The position numbers were made by a program, and so were the translations under genes. This document shows positions 1 through 11,455 of a DNA stretch of 64,000 nucleotides, piece after piece. Source of the stretch: Sphingomonas sp. ERG5 (GTDB lineage Bacteria; Pseudomonadota; Alphaproteobacteria; Sphingomonadales; Sphingomonadaceae); contig NZ_JSXI01000018.1 in the NCBI RefSeq assembly GCF_000803065.1, positions 186,001-250,000 on the forward strand. Reading direction: 5' to 3'. Each line of letters begins with the position of its first letter. The first letter of the stretch is position 1. Below the pieces are notes generated by a model, which saw only the letters and a program-made list of their open reading frames with translations, was not told where the DNA came from and did not search any database.

Positions 1-512
1 TTACCAAGCTGGCGCGCGATGCCGGCGTGGTTGGCGGCGCGGCGACGTTCGATCCTTATGCCAGCGATGAGAATTTTCTCACCGCTGCCTTCCTGTTCGA
101 AGATGTCGGCGTCACGGCGCTCAGGGGCGTGTTTTCCCAGGTGACCAGCGCGACCTTTGTCGAACTGGCAGCGGGGATAATCGCGGCCGAAGGTTATTCT
201 TCGGGCCTGATCCGCACCGCCATCTATCAAAAGGGCGGGACCGTGCTCGCCAATGCGGACAAGATCTCCGCCCAGCGCGATGCCTATGACGGCACCACTG
301 CGACTCTGGACCAGGGCATCACCGGCACCGCATCGGTTGCGAACATCGTCCCCGCCGATGCGAACGGCCTCACCTTCCTCCGTTCGACTGGCCAGGTGCT
401 GAACATCTTCTATTTGAACAGCGCGTCGGTCGTTGGTGGCGGGTTCTTCCCGTCCGGTTGCACCGGCACGGTCAAGACCAGCAGTGCGAACGGCGTCCAG
501 GGACCCTTCTGA
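1..512 (+). CDS. Ferritin-like domain protein, 3' part only
   Basis: The reading frame is open from base 3 and stops at 510-512, so about 169 C-terminal residues are visible and the start lies outside the window. The segment reads LARDAGVVGGAATFDPYASD and continues through an Ala-rich helix (FVELAAGIIAAEGYSSGLIR). This resembles the secreted ferritin-like (desiccation-related, PCC13-62 type) proteins of sphingomonads. The role in those proteins is not well defined, and metal binding cannot be judged from this part. A strong terminator follows 25 bases after the stop. The identification rests on general resemblance. Confidence 0.7.
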   Translation, partial: TKLARDAGVVGGAATFDPYASDENFLTAAFLFEDVGVTALRGVFSQVTSATFVELAAGIIAAEGYSSGLIRTAIYQKGGTVLANADKISAQRDAYDGTTATLDQGITGTASVANIVPADANGLTFLRSTGQVLNIFYLNSASVVGGGFFPSGCTGTVKTSSANGVQGPF

Positions 513-536
513 CGTCACATACCGAGCGTTTCTCCC

Positions 537-569
537 GGCCGCGCGATCCTCGGGTCGCGCGGCCTTTTT
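537..569 (+). terminator. Rho-independent terminator of the ferritin-like gene
   Basis: A perfect 10-bp stem (537-546 with 555-564, GGCCGCGCGA paired to TCGCGCGGCC) has an 8-base loop and is followed directly by five T residues at 565-569. It ends the upstream gene and separates it from the thiC leader. Confidence 0.9.
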
Positions 570-649
570 CTTGTCCGCGCCTTGTCCGGCTTTCCCGGCA
601 ATGAATCCGCCAGCCGCTTCCCTTGTCCCGCCAATCTGCTAGACCGGCG

Positions 650-4030
<3,381 letters not shown>

Positions 4031-4064
4031 GGCGTTCATTATCTTTGAGGCAGTTGAGGCGTCT

Positions 4065-4535
4065 ATGACAATTGGGGCTTATGTTTTAAATATACCGTCT
4101 GTAGATGCGCAATGGCAGCTTATTGGTCAGTTATTAGCCAGTCTAACAACGATAGGCGCGGTGCTGCTGACAATAAAAATGGCAGCTAACGCAGATTTAA
4201 TACGGATAGCACGTGTCATCAGGCCAATTACAAAAATTGACATACAACAGGCTCATGATCGTTTAAACGAAGCATTGCTCGTAAAAACAGACCCCATCAA
4301 AGTATATGGCCTTGTTGTAGGACAGGACGGCGCAGTATTATTCCGACAGCATGGAGTCTCATTGGGGGCGCTTCCTAAAGAACAGGCCCAGCCGATACTT
4401 GAATTTTACGAGCGCTTCATATCGACGACGTCGGAAATATTTCGAGATGGTGGAACGGTCTATAGCAGAATATCGCTAAATGACGGGAATGAATTACTTA
4501 GATTGTCAGATATAGCTTTGCGGTCGTTGAAATAA
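4065..4535 (+). CDS. Small membrane-anchored protein of unknown function
   Basis: The product is 156 residues. The ATG at 4065 follows GAGG at 4056-4059; a longer frame from 3981 would overlap the thiC remnant and is not preferred. One hydrophobic segment at about residues 14-36 (WQLIGQLLASLTTIGAVLL) probably anchors it in the inner membrane. A soluble C-terminal part contains VYGLVVGQDGAVLF, faintly like a roadblock/LC7 or profilin-like fold, which is only a guess. The base composition is clearly lower in GC than flanking genes, suggesting recent transfer. It lies 11 bases before the dCTP deaminase-like gene and is probably cotranscribed with it. Confidence 0.75.
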   Translation: MTIGAYVLNIPSVDAQWQLIGQLLASLTTIGAVLLTIKMAANADLIRIARVIRPITKIDIQQAHDRLNEALLVKTDPIKVYGLVVGQDGAVLFRQHGVSLGALPKEQAQPILEFYERFISTTSEIFRDGGTVYSRISLNDGNELLRLSDIALRSLK

Positions 4536-4546
4536 TAGGGGGTAAT

Positions 4547-5146
4547 ATGTTCGGTAATGTGATGAATAATAAGCAGATTTCCGAAGCTATCGGATCGAAT
4601 TGTATTAAAATTAGCCCATTTGATAACGGAAAGCTGAAAACAATACACTACCCTCTCACCCCAGGGAAAATTTTATCAAAATCTTTGGAAACGCCGGAAG
4701 GTAATTTTCGCCTCTTGCCAAAGAGAGATTGTTCGATTGACAATGAAGACCCATACTTCTTAGATAGTGGAGAGTTCGTTGTCGTTGAGATCGCAGAACA
4801 CATCAGTCTGAAAGAATCTATTGTTGGACATATTGTTCCTGCATCCATTATAGCTCGAAAAGGGTTATGCCTTTCGGCAGGTAGGATCGAAGCGCCCTTC
4901 GGTGATTACGCAAAGAAAAAGCAGATATTACAGTTTGGGCTGAAAAATCTGACGAACAATCCAGTTCGATTAAACGACGATGAAATTATAGCTTACATAT
5001 ATTTTATTGACCTTAGGGGTCTAGATAAAGCAGCGGTACTTTTAACGGATGACGAAGCACGTAAGTTCGCGTCCTGGACAAGGAGGCAATATTTGGCGGA
5101 CAGCGATGGTGTGTCGCACGGCACTGGTGATGGGATACCCGGGTAG
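4547..5146 (+). CDS. dCTP deaminase/dUTPase-fold protein, probably without the catalytic Glu
   Basis: The product is 199 residues, started at ATG 4547 after AGGGGG. Residues about 75-160 follow the Dcd/dUTPase pattern: DSGEFVVVEIAEHISL, then PASIIARKGLCLSAGRIEAP, then LQFGLKNLTNNPVRLNDDEI. In true dCTP deaminases the strand written ITLELKNL carries the catalytic Glu. By eye the matching strand here is LQFGLKNL, with Gly in that place, so it may bind a nucleotide without deaminating it. The gene is low in GC and pairs with the membrane protein at 4065. Known dCTP deaminases act in nucleotide supply and some in phage defence; which applies here is open. Confidence 0.7.
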   Translation: MFGNVMNNKQISEAIGSNCIKISPFDNGKLKTIHYPLTPGKILSKSLETPEGNFRLLPKRDCSIDNEDPYFLDSGEFVVVEIAEHISLKESIVGHIVPASIIARKGLCLSAGRIEAPFGDYAKKKQILQFGLKNLTNNPVRLNDDEIIAYIYFIDLRGLDKAAVLLTDDEARKFASWTRRQYLADSDGVSHGTGDGIPG

Positions 5147-5213
5147 TCAGATTTCGGGGATACGTCACTTAATGCTGGAAAGAAGGTACTAGGTCGTGAA
5201 CCCATAATTCGGA

Positions 5214-5576
5214 TTAGGCCATGGGTTGCTGTTGGGCGAATTTTGCCCAGCGCTTCTCCAGCTTCTGAACCATCGTCGTTTCGGGCGTCCGGGTGTCGTC
5301 AATCGATTTGAGCCATTTGTCGAAGGACGCTTTGACAAAGGCTTGGCCGACATGGTTCAGCTCAGACCATTTGATCACGAGATCGGGTGTGCGAGCTATA
5401 GCGCTCCTGCCGGGTGCCAACCCCTTGGCGACGAGCAGTTCTGCAAAGACATACTGGCTTGTGGAGACATGGCGGTGCCATTCGCCATCGTCGGGAATTT
5501 GTTTCCCGTCCGCGTCATAGGAACTCACAGGAACACTCAGCATGCCCGGGACGTCAATCACCTTAAAATCAGTCAT
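5214..5576 (-). CDS. Uncharacterised 120-residue protein
   Basis: The frame runs further upstream into the IS element, but the ATG at 5576 has GAGGT six bases before it and gives a plausible start (MTDFKVIDVPGMLSVPV). The protein is soluble, with a Trp/Lys/Arg-rich C-terminal half (FDKWLKSIDD, KLEKRWAKFAQQQ). I do not recognise a family. The neighbouring IS begins about 50 bases upstream of the start, so the original promoter may have been displaced. It points towards the dCTP deaminase-like gene. Confidence 0.6.
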   Translation of the reverse strand: MTDFKVIDVPGMLSVPVSSYDADGKQIPDDGEWHRHVSTSQYVFAELLVAKGLAPGRSAIARTPDLVIKWSELNHVGQAFVKASFDKWLKSIDDTRTPETTMVQKLEKRWAKFAQQQPMA

Positions 5577-5628
5577 GGGCACCTCGTTGCCGCAGGCACT
5601 TCGAACATAGAAGCTTTTACTCGATGGC

Positions 5629-6449
5629 GGAATCTGATTCAGCTTCCACATGAGCCGATATGATCTGACCGACTTCGAGTGGCGCGTGATCGAGCCGCTG
5701 CTGCCCAACAAGCCACGAGGCGTGCCGCGCGTTGACGACCGCCGCGTGCTGAACGGCATCTTCTGGGTGCTGCGTTCCGGCGCACCATGGTGCGACATGC
5801 CGGATCGCTACGGCCCGCGCACCACCTGCTACAACCGCTTCGTGCGATGGCGAAAGGCAGGCGTATGGGGCCGGTTGATGGACGCCATCAGCGCAGCGCA
5901 CGACGGCGAGATACAGATGATCGACAGCACCTCCGTTCGCGCCCACCAGCAGGCCGCGACGGCAAAAGGGGGGTGCAGATCACTGTCTCGGTCGATCACG
6001 CGGCGGGCTCACGACCAAGATCCATGTCGTCGTCGACGCGCAGGGGCTCCCGATCCGGCTCGGCCTGACGGCCGGGCAGACACACGATGGGCAGATCGCC
6101 GACGCGCTGCTCGATCATCTCGGCCCGCGCACCATCGTCCTGGCCGACAAAGCATATGATGCCGACCGCATCCGCGAACTGATCCAGGACCAGGGCGCCA
6201 CGCCCAACATCCCGCCGAAGAACAACCGCAAGTGGAAGCCGTGCTTCAGCAAGCGCCTCTACCGCGAGCGCAACCTGATCGAGCGGTTCTTCTCCAAGCT
6301 GAAACACTTCCGCCGCGTCGCCACCCGCTACGACAAGCTGGCCGCCAACTTCCTCGCCATGGTCCAACTCGCCTCAATGCGGCTGTGGCTGCGCGCTTAT
6401 GAGTCTACGGCCTAATCCTTCTGCGGATAATGCAGCCTGATCCGATCCC
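5629..6449 (+). mobile_element. IS5-family insertion sequence (IS427-like), approximate ends
   Basis: The element is about 0.82 kb and holds one transposase split over two frames. Imperfect terminal inverted repeats are visible: GGAATCTGATTCAGCTTC at 5629-5646 and, on the opposite strand, GGGATCGGATCAGGCTGC at 6432-6449, with about 12 of 18 bases matching. The exact ends and the target duplication are not certain. The stop codon of the ParE-like gene lies only four bases beyond the right end. Confidence 0.75.
5650..6415 (+). CDS. IS5-family DDE transposase, frame split at a G run
   Basis: Frame one begins MSRYDLTDFEWRVIEPLLP at 5650 and includes the first catalytic Asp in QMIDSTSVRAH. At the run of four A and six G (5964-5973) the homologous frame moves by +1 and continues as DHCLGRSRGGLTTKIHVVVD, with the second Asp in VLADKAYDAD and the Glu in LIERFFSKLKHF, ending at 6413-6415. 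The joined product would be about 254 residues. IS427-group elements often use such a slippery run for programmed frameshifting, so the split may be functional; an extra G that inactivates the gene is the alternative. Frame one alone continues to 6159 as unrelated residues. Confidence 0.85.
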
Positions 6450-6452
6450 TTT

Positions 6453-6743
6453 CTAAAGCCACCGCTCCACATCCATCGACTGATGCAAGACGGGCTGCAC
6501 GACGACGCGATCCACGAACACATCATAGAATATCCGATGGCTGCCGCTCGGCAGGCCGCGGGTCGGTGGCCGCACGACCGAATGAGCCGATCCGGCGAGC
6601 GGATGTGTCCGGATCAGATCGAGTACGTCTTCGAACTCGAGTAGGTGTGCCTCGGCCATGTCTTCGCCGAACATGGCGACACCATGATCGAGGATCGTCG
6701 CGAGATCGGCCTGAGCCGCCTCGCTCAGTTCGAGCCGGATCAC
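6453..6743 (-). CDS. ParE/RelE-family toxin
   Basis: The product is 96 residues with the ParE pattern: an N-terminal LSEAAQADLATILDHG helix, FEDVLDLIRTHPLAG in the middle and HRIFYDVFVDRVVVQPVLH at the C-terminus. Family members inhibit gyrase or cleave RNA; which applies is not visible. The start is GTG at 6743, overlapping by four bases the stop of a very short upstream frame where an antitoxin would be expected. The IS5 element ends at its stop codon, but the reading frame appears intact. Confidence 0.8.
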   Translation of the reverse strand: MIRLELSEAAQADLATILDHGVAMFGEDMAEAHLLEFEDVLDLIRTHPLAGSAHSVVRPPTRGLPSGSHRIFYDVFVDRVVVQPVLHQSMDVERWL

Positions 6744-6805
6744 GCCTTCGCGCGCCGCTGCCGTCCTTCCACGACGATGTCGGCGAGGCTCCGTTCGGCT
6801 GACAT
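6740..6805 (-). CDS. Very short frame in the antitoxin position
   Basis: ATG at 6805 opens a 21-residue frame (MSAERSLADIVVEGRQRRAKA) that ends in the GTGA overlap with the ParE-like toxin. The overlap and position are those of an antitoxin, but ParD antitoxins are usually near 80 residues. In-frame sequence upstream reaches a stop within about 12 codons. It may be the remnant of an antitoxin, a micro-antitoxin, or not a gene. Confidence 0.35.
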   Translation of the reverse strand: MSAERSLADIVVEGRQRRAKA

Positions 6806-6933
6806 GGACACGGTGCCAATCTGCTCAACACCCGAATTTCAGTGACAATTCGCCAAATCACCGAAACCCACCGGTCGGCAGCGCCCGGCAACCGCAGCTC
6901 CCCCACAACACCGTCATCTGCTACACTTCACCC

Positions 6934-7443
6934 ATGCGCGCCCGTAACCCGCTCTACATCATGGCCAAGCCGCCGCCTGATGCGCAGGCGCAGATCACCG
7001 CGCTCGCCCGCAACGATCCCGGCCGCGGCGCGGGCCTGCTCCACGTCACCCTGGTATCGCTGTTCGACCTCCATTACGCCCCGCCCGACTGGCTCCCCGC
7101 GGTGATCGCCGCGCTCGACAGCGTCGACGCTCCGGCCTTCCCGCTTGCCTTCGACCGGATCGAGAACCGGAAAGCCGTCACGCTGCGCACCCGCGCGCCG
7201 CTGGCCGAGGCCCGCGCATTCCAGGCGGCGTTGGTCCGTCATCTCCTCGAACGCAAAGCCCCGATGATGCTCGGCACCACGCCCGAACCGCATGTGACGA
7301 TCAACTATCACGGCGACCGGCTCGGCAGCCAGAAGATCGCGCCGATCGGTTGGACGGTGGAGGAAATCCTGCTGGTCGAGAGCATTGTCGGCCAGACCAC
7401 ACATGTCGAACATGGCCGCTGGCGACTTGGGGGTGCCGACTGA
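6934..7443 (+). CDS. 2H phosphoesterase, 2'-5' RNA ligase/cyclic phosphodiesterase family
   Basis: The product is 169 residues with the two HxT motifs that define the 2H superfamily: HVTL near residue 38 and HVTI near residue 116. Members open 2',3'-cyclic phosphates or join 2'-5' RNA ends; the substrate here is unknown. ATG 6934 is taken; another ATG in frame lies at 6961. The gene stands alone between the ParE-like toxin and a convergent gene. Confidence 0.85.
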   Translation: MRARNPLYIMAKPPPDAQAQITALARNDPGRGAGLLHVTLVSLFDLHYAPPDWLPAVIAALDSVDAPAFPLAFDRIENRKAVTLRTRAPLAEARAFQAALVRHLLERKAPMMLGTTPEPHVTINYHGDRLGSQKIAPIGWTVEEILLVESIVGQTTHVEHGRWRLGGAD

Positions 7444-7527
7444 TGCCCATCTGGCCCGCATCGCGATTGTCGTCCGCGGAACGACCCCCGCATCATTCAT
7501 GTCGGATATGGCGACACGCTAGGTGCC

Positions 7528-8196
7528 TCACATCAACCCGCGCCGCCGCTTCCAGTCCAGATCGACCCTGATCCGCGTTTCCCAGCGACCGTCCCAATCG
7601 GTCGAAAGCCCATGCTCCTCCAGCCGGCTCACAATCTCCTGCCCGATCGCCAGCGCCGCTTCTTCGCCCTCCGTGCAGGCGCCGTAATTGAGATACAGCC
7701 CATCCCCCTCAGCCGCGGATTCGGTGTCCTGCATATGGTAAAAGGCATAGCCGCGCGCCGCGCTGCCGCCTTTCTCGACCGCCGCGATCTCGTCCCAGAT
7801 TTCGGACGATCCGCAAGTCCCGCAACAGGAGAAATTCTGCCGCGAAATCACGCCCTCCGCCTCGAGCTCCTCGAACGCCGCGTCCAGCCGGTCGCAATCG
7901 GTATGGGCGGGCCAGTTCTTCTGATCCGCGGCATGGACGGCCAGCGCGCGTTTGAGATGCGCTTGCGCCTCCCTGCGCAAGTCCGCGCTCTCCAGCTCGC
8001 CGTCGAACGCGGCCACGCCGTTCTTCAATATCTCGTCTTCGTCGTAAAAGCCGCTGGCGACATCCCGGTCGATATGACCGCGCAGCCCTTCGAGTATTTC
8101 CTCGCGTGTGTCGGACGCACTAGGAGCGCTGGAGGGAGCACTGGGCTCGTCCATGGCGGCCCCGGACCCGAACAGACGACTGAGCAGCGATTTCAC
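7528..8196 (-). CDS. DUF6891-like protein
   Basis: The product is 222 residues. GTG 8196 is selected because GGGAGG stands seven bases upstream; the frame extends further but without a better site. The C-terminal two thirds match the pattern of DUF6891 proteins: HTDCDRLDAAFEELEAEG, a Cys-rich QNFSCCGTCG segment, then RGYAFYHMQDTESA and LYLNYGA. The paired cysteines could bind a metal. The function is not known. The N-terminal 30 residues are low-complexity Ser/Ala/Pro. Confidence 0.8.
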   Translation of the reverse strand: MKSLLSRLFGSGAAMDEPSAPSSAPSASDTREEILEGLRGHIDRDVASGFYDEDEILKNGVAAFDGELESADLRREAQAHLKRALAVHAADQKNWPAHTDCDRLDAAFEELEAEGVISRQNFSCCGTCGSSEIWDEIAAVEKGGSAARGYAFYHMQDTESAAEGDGLYLNYGACTEGEEAALAIGQEIVSRLEEHGLSTDWDGRWETRIRVDLDWKRRRGLM

Positions 8197-8429
8197 CTTG
8201 GTCCTCCCGATATGGCCCGCACAGCGTAGCAAAAGACCCGGCATATTGGCCATGCCGTCGCGTGATCCGTGTCCGGGATGCGCCCGCCGCTCACCCATTT
8301 CCGGCCCCGACGCATCATCATCGATTCAGATCGCGCTTCATTGTCGTCATACCTGCTCTCCGGTGCGCATTCTGCACGCCACTAAGCCCATTCGACCGAC
8401 CATTTGAATCGAGCAGAGCATGATTTCCG

Positions 8430-8698
8430 CCATTTCCCGTTATTCCCGCAAGCACCCGGAAAAACTCCCGTGCGGATCCATCAAAACTCCCGCAGCTTTT
8501 CCCGCAGACTCCCGCAGAACCCTCAAAAAAGCATTTTCCCCCGAAACTCCCGCAGCATCTCCCGCAGCGACGGGAGTTTGACGTGGCGGCGCGGGCGCAT
8601 CGGAACGCACCGATCCCATCGATTCAACACGGTCCGCCCCATCGCTACACCGGGTCCGGACAGCGCATTTGTCACCGCCCCGCTCTTTGACATGACGA
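8430..8698. repeat. Dispersed intergenic repeat, copy 1 (uninterrupted)
   Basis: This copy of about 269 bp is matched at 60822-61218. The first 150 bases are nearly identical and contain several CTCCCGCAG units and a closing hairpin (CTCCCG with CGGGAG at about 8558-8576). The remainder is more diverged but ends in the shared motif CGCTCTTTgACATGACGA (8681-8698). It lies in the spacer between the DUF6891-like and zinc-ribbon genes. A one-base length change in the A run shows it is not protein-coding. Confidence 0.85.
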
Positions 8699-8875
8699 GT
8701 ATCGCAATAACCCGCCGCCTGTTCGTGCCGGCCACGTCGGCACCCGCAAGACCGGCGTGCCGGTTCCGCCATGCGCAGCCGGCGCTCGAAACACCGGATT
8801 GTCCGCGCCGGCTTCGTCTGCCATGCAGGCGAAGCCGCGGCGACAGACAGCAGCGCGGTGCAGAGGGGGCTCGGC

Positions 8876-9520
8876 ATGTTCTTTATTTCCTGGGGATCCA
8901 AGGGTGCGGTGGCCGATGTCGGCCCGGCAGGCGACCGGCATTGCGACCGGTGCAATCACGACGGGCCTTTTACCAGGATGGTCGCCTATCGCGTGCGCCA
9001 TGTTTATTGGCTGTTCCGCTGGGTGACCGACCGCACGCCGTATCTTCTGTGCGGCAATTGCGGTTCGGAATATCTCGCCGGCGATGACGACCATGATGTG
9101 AAGGAAGAACGTGCCGCCATCCCGTTCTGGGACCGGCGCGGCTGGACGATCGGCCTGGGCGCGATCGGCAGCGTCGTCGCGATGGGCACGATCGCCGCCG
9201 CGGCCGACAATGTGGCGGACAGCGGCTATGTCCTGGCGCCGCATGTCGGCGACATCTACGAAGTCGATCTGGCGAAGATGACGGACAAGCCCGAGGCCCG
9301 GGTGATGAGGAGCGCGATGCGCGTGACCGGCGTGAAGGGCGGCTCGGTCGAAATGGCGGTGGCCAACCTCTATTATAACGACTGGCGTGGCGTCGATCGC
9401 GACATCTCCAGCGGCAAGGCGGCGCAGGCTGATTATTACGCGCCCGAACATGCCATATTCCCGCTGGCGAATCTGAAACGCATGCGTGACGACGGCGTGG
9501 TCTACGATATCCGCCGCTGA
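8876..9520 (+). CDS. Zinc-ribbon membrane protein
   Basis: The product is 214 residues. ATG 8876 is chosen over the upstream frame because AGAGGGGG precedes it and the family-like part begins there (MFFISWGSKGAV). Two CxxC knuckles (CDRCNHDG near residue 22, CGNCGSEY near 55) form a likely zinc ribbon. One transmembrane segment follows (IGLGAIGSVVAMGTIAAAA), and a domain of about 100 residues lies beyond it. Function unknown; proteins of this build are common in sphingomonads. Confidence 0.75.
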   Translation: MFFISWGSKGAVADVGPAGDRHCDRCNHDGPFTRMVAYRVRHVYWLFRWVTDRTPYLLCGNCGSEYLAGDDDHDVKEERAAIPFWDRRGWTIGLGAIGSVVAMGTIAAAADNVADSGYVLAPHVGDIYEVDLAKMTDKPEARVMRSAMRVTGVKGGSVEMAVANLYYNDWRGVDRDISSGKAAQADYYAPEHAIFPLANLKRMRDDGVVYDIRR

Positions 9521-9553
9521 CCGGCGGATATCGGCCGGGCGTCGGCCTGTCGG

Positions 9554-10234
9554 CTATCGCGCCGGCTTCTCGCCCAACCCGGCCAGCCGCGTGCGATATT
9601 CCATCAGCAAGCCGGGATCGGCATCCGCTCCATGCTGCGCGATGAAAACGCTCAGCGCTTTTCGGTAATCCTCGCGAAATCCGACATTCCTCGGCGCTGC
9701 CGCCAGCTTCGCCGCCGCCGTCTCGACCGGCTCGCGATCCTCGGCGATCCGGCGCTTGCGGCCATAAGGCGACTGATCGACCATGATCGCGATGTTGCGC
9801 GGAAAGCCGGGGATATATTTCACCACGAACCGCTCGCCCTGGGGCGGGATCAGGATCTGGTTGCGCCACGGATAGATCGATGCCGACATGGTGTCGAAGC
9901 TGGTCTCGACATCATGCCCGTTCGCGGTCCGCACCACGGCCTCATAATACCAGATCGGGCTGTCGTTCAGCGTCGAGCTGGTTTCCTCGGCATGGACGAT
10001 CACCGCGCTGCCCGTGACCCCGGCGGCATTGACGACCATCGCATTCACCGCCGATCCGAAGAACGGGCTGACCGCCGCCATCACCAGCCCGGGCACGCCG
10101 AGGAACAGCCACCCGCCCCAGCCGGTGATCCTGGCCAGCAGCGCGCCGATCGCCAGCGCGAACAGCGGATAGAGCGGCAAGGCCAGAAAGGGATGCTGGC
10201 TGAGGAAATAGAAGATCGCCGAAACTACACTCAT
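9554..10234 (-). CDS. Membrane protein of unknown function
   Basis: The product is 226 residues, from ATG 10234 with GGAG seven bases upstream. Two or three hydrophobic segments occupy residues 5-65 (FLALPLYPLFALAIGALLA, WLFLGVPGLVMAAVS). A soluble domain with IWYYEAVVRTANGHDVET and GERFVVKYIPGFPRNIAI follows, resembling the DUF3592-type extracytoplasmic fold. The GNAT gene lies just upstream on the same strand, 49 bases away. Confidence 0.7.
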   Translation of the reverse strand: MSVVSAIFYFLSQHPFLALPLYPLFALAIGALLARITGWGGWLFLGVPGLVMAAVSPFFGSAVNAMVVNAAGVTGSAVIVHAEETSSTLNDSPIWYYEAVVRTANGHDVETSFDTMSASIYPWRNQILIPPQGERFVVKYIPGFPRNIAIMVDQSPYGRKRRIAEDREPVETAAAKLAAAPRNVGFREDYRKALSVFIAQHGADADPGLLMEYRTRLAGLGEKPAR

Positions 10235-10282
10235 CTGTGTCTCCACCGCAGGGAGGATCAATCGGATCGCCCGCCGTGCCGG

Positions 10283-10792
10283 CTATTCGGGATTCAGGCG
10301 GCGCTGCATGATCAGCAAGTCGACAAAGCCCAGGTCCGGATGCCGAAAACCTTCCTCGACCGTGCCGATGATCCGGAAGCCGAGCTCCTGCCACAGATGG
10401 ACCGCCGCGACATTGCTTGCGACGACGGCGTTGAACTGCATCGATCGGAACCCGGCCTGGCGCGCCCAGTCGATCGCCCATGACCCCAATATCCTGCCCA
10501 GGCCCTTGCCGCGCTGCCCGCCGCCGACCATGAAACCGGCCGTGGCGACATGATCGCCATGGCCGGGCTGGTTGGCGCCGATCTTCACCATGCCGGCAAT
10601 CGCGCCGTCGCTCAGCGCGACCGCCACGATGCCGCGCGGCGGGTTCAGCCACATCGCCCGGATGTCGTCGTCCGACTCGGGCATGGCATGGGTATAGGTA
10701 TCACCGCGCCCCACGACCTCGAGATAGATGGCGCGCACCGCGTCCCAATCCGCATCGCGATAGGGCCGAATGACAATCTCCGTGTTGCTCAT
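10283..10792 (-). CDS. GNAT-family N-acetyltransferase
   Basis: The product is 169 residues with the GNAT core: an N-terminal IRPYRDADWDAV, central GAIAGMVKIG strand, acetyl-CoA loop QRGKGLGRIL near residue 93, and NVAAVHLWQELGFRIIGTV near 125. The substrate is not evident. It is transcribed away from the VOC gene at 10996 and may share an operon with the downstream membrane protein. Confidence 0.88.
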   Translation of the reverse strand: MSNTEIVIRPYRDADWDAVRAIYLEVVGRGDTYTHAMPESDDDIRAMWLNPPRGIVAVALSDGAIAGMVKIGANQPGHGDHVATAGFMVGGGQRGKGLGRILGSWAIDWARQAGFRSMQFNAVVASNVAAVHLWQELGFRIIGTVEEGFRHPDLGFVDLLIMQRRLNPE

Positions 10793-10995
10793 TCATCTCT
10801 CCTTCCGCACGCGTACGACCGCGATGCCGAACCCCGGCATCCGCGCCGGCCTTCATTCCGCGGCCCTATATCCACCGGGCAAGGTTCGAAAGGCCTTGCG
10901 CGGGGAGATGCCGTCCGGTCGTTTCCGCGCGAACAGAACATTCTTGCCCAAACCGACCATCCCGGCTTGAAGGGTGGCGCGCTCAAGGAACCCAC

Positions 10996-11400
<405 letters not shown>

Positions 11401-11455
11401 CCGGCGTGTCTCGCGACTGAGTCGGGGCCGGCATCATGGGCCATGACAGGCCCTG

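Noticed and set aside
4547..5146. Naming the Dcd-like gene dcd
   Set aside because: The overall pattern fits, but the catalytic Glu appears absent and the chain lacks the rest of the typical dCTP deaminase signature.
5577..5798. N-terminal extension of the 120-residue gene into the IS element
   Set aside because: The extension is the reverse strand of the transposase start, and ATG 5576 has a good ribosome site.
8430..8580. Possible CRISPR array in the CTCCCGCAG repeats
   Set aside because: The units are 9 bases long, irregularly spaced and without spacers of constant length; no cas gene is near.
8404..9087. Frame of 227 codons across the repeat and into the zinc-ribbon gene
   Set aside because: The matching frame in the other repeat copy diverges after a one-base change in the A run, so protein sequence is not kept; the 3' part lies in the wrong frame of the zinc-ribbon gene.
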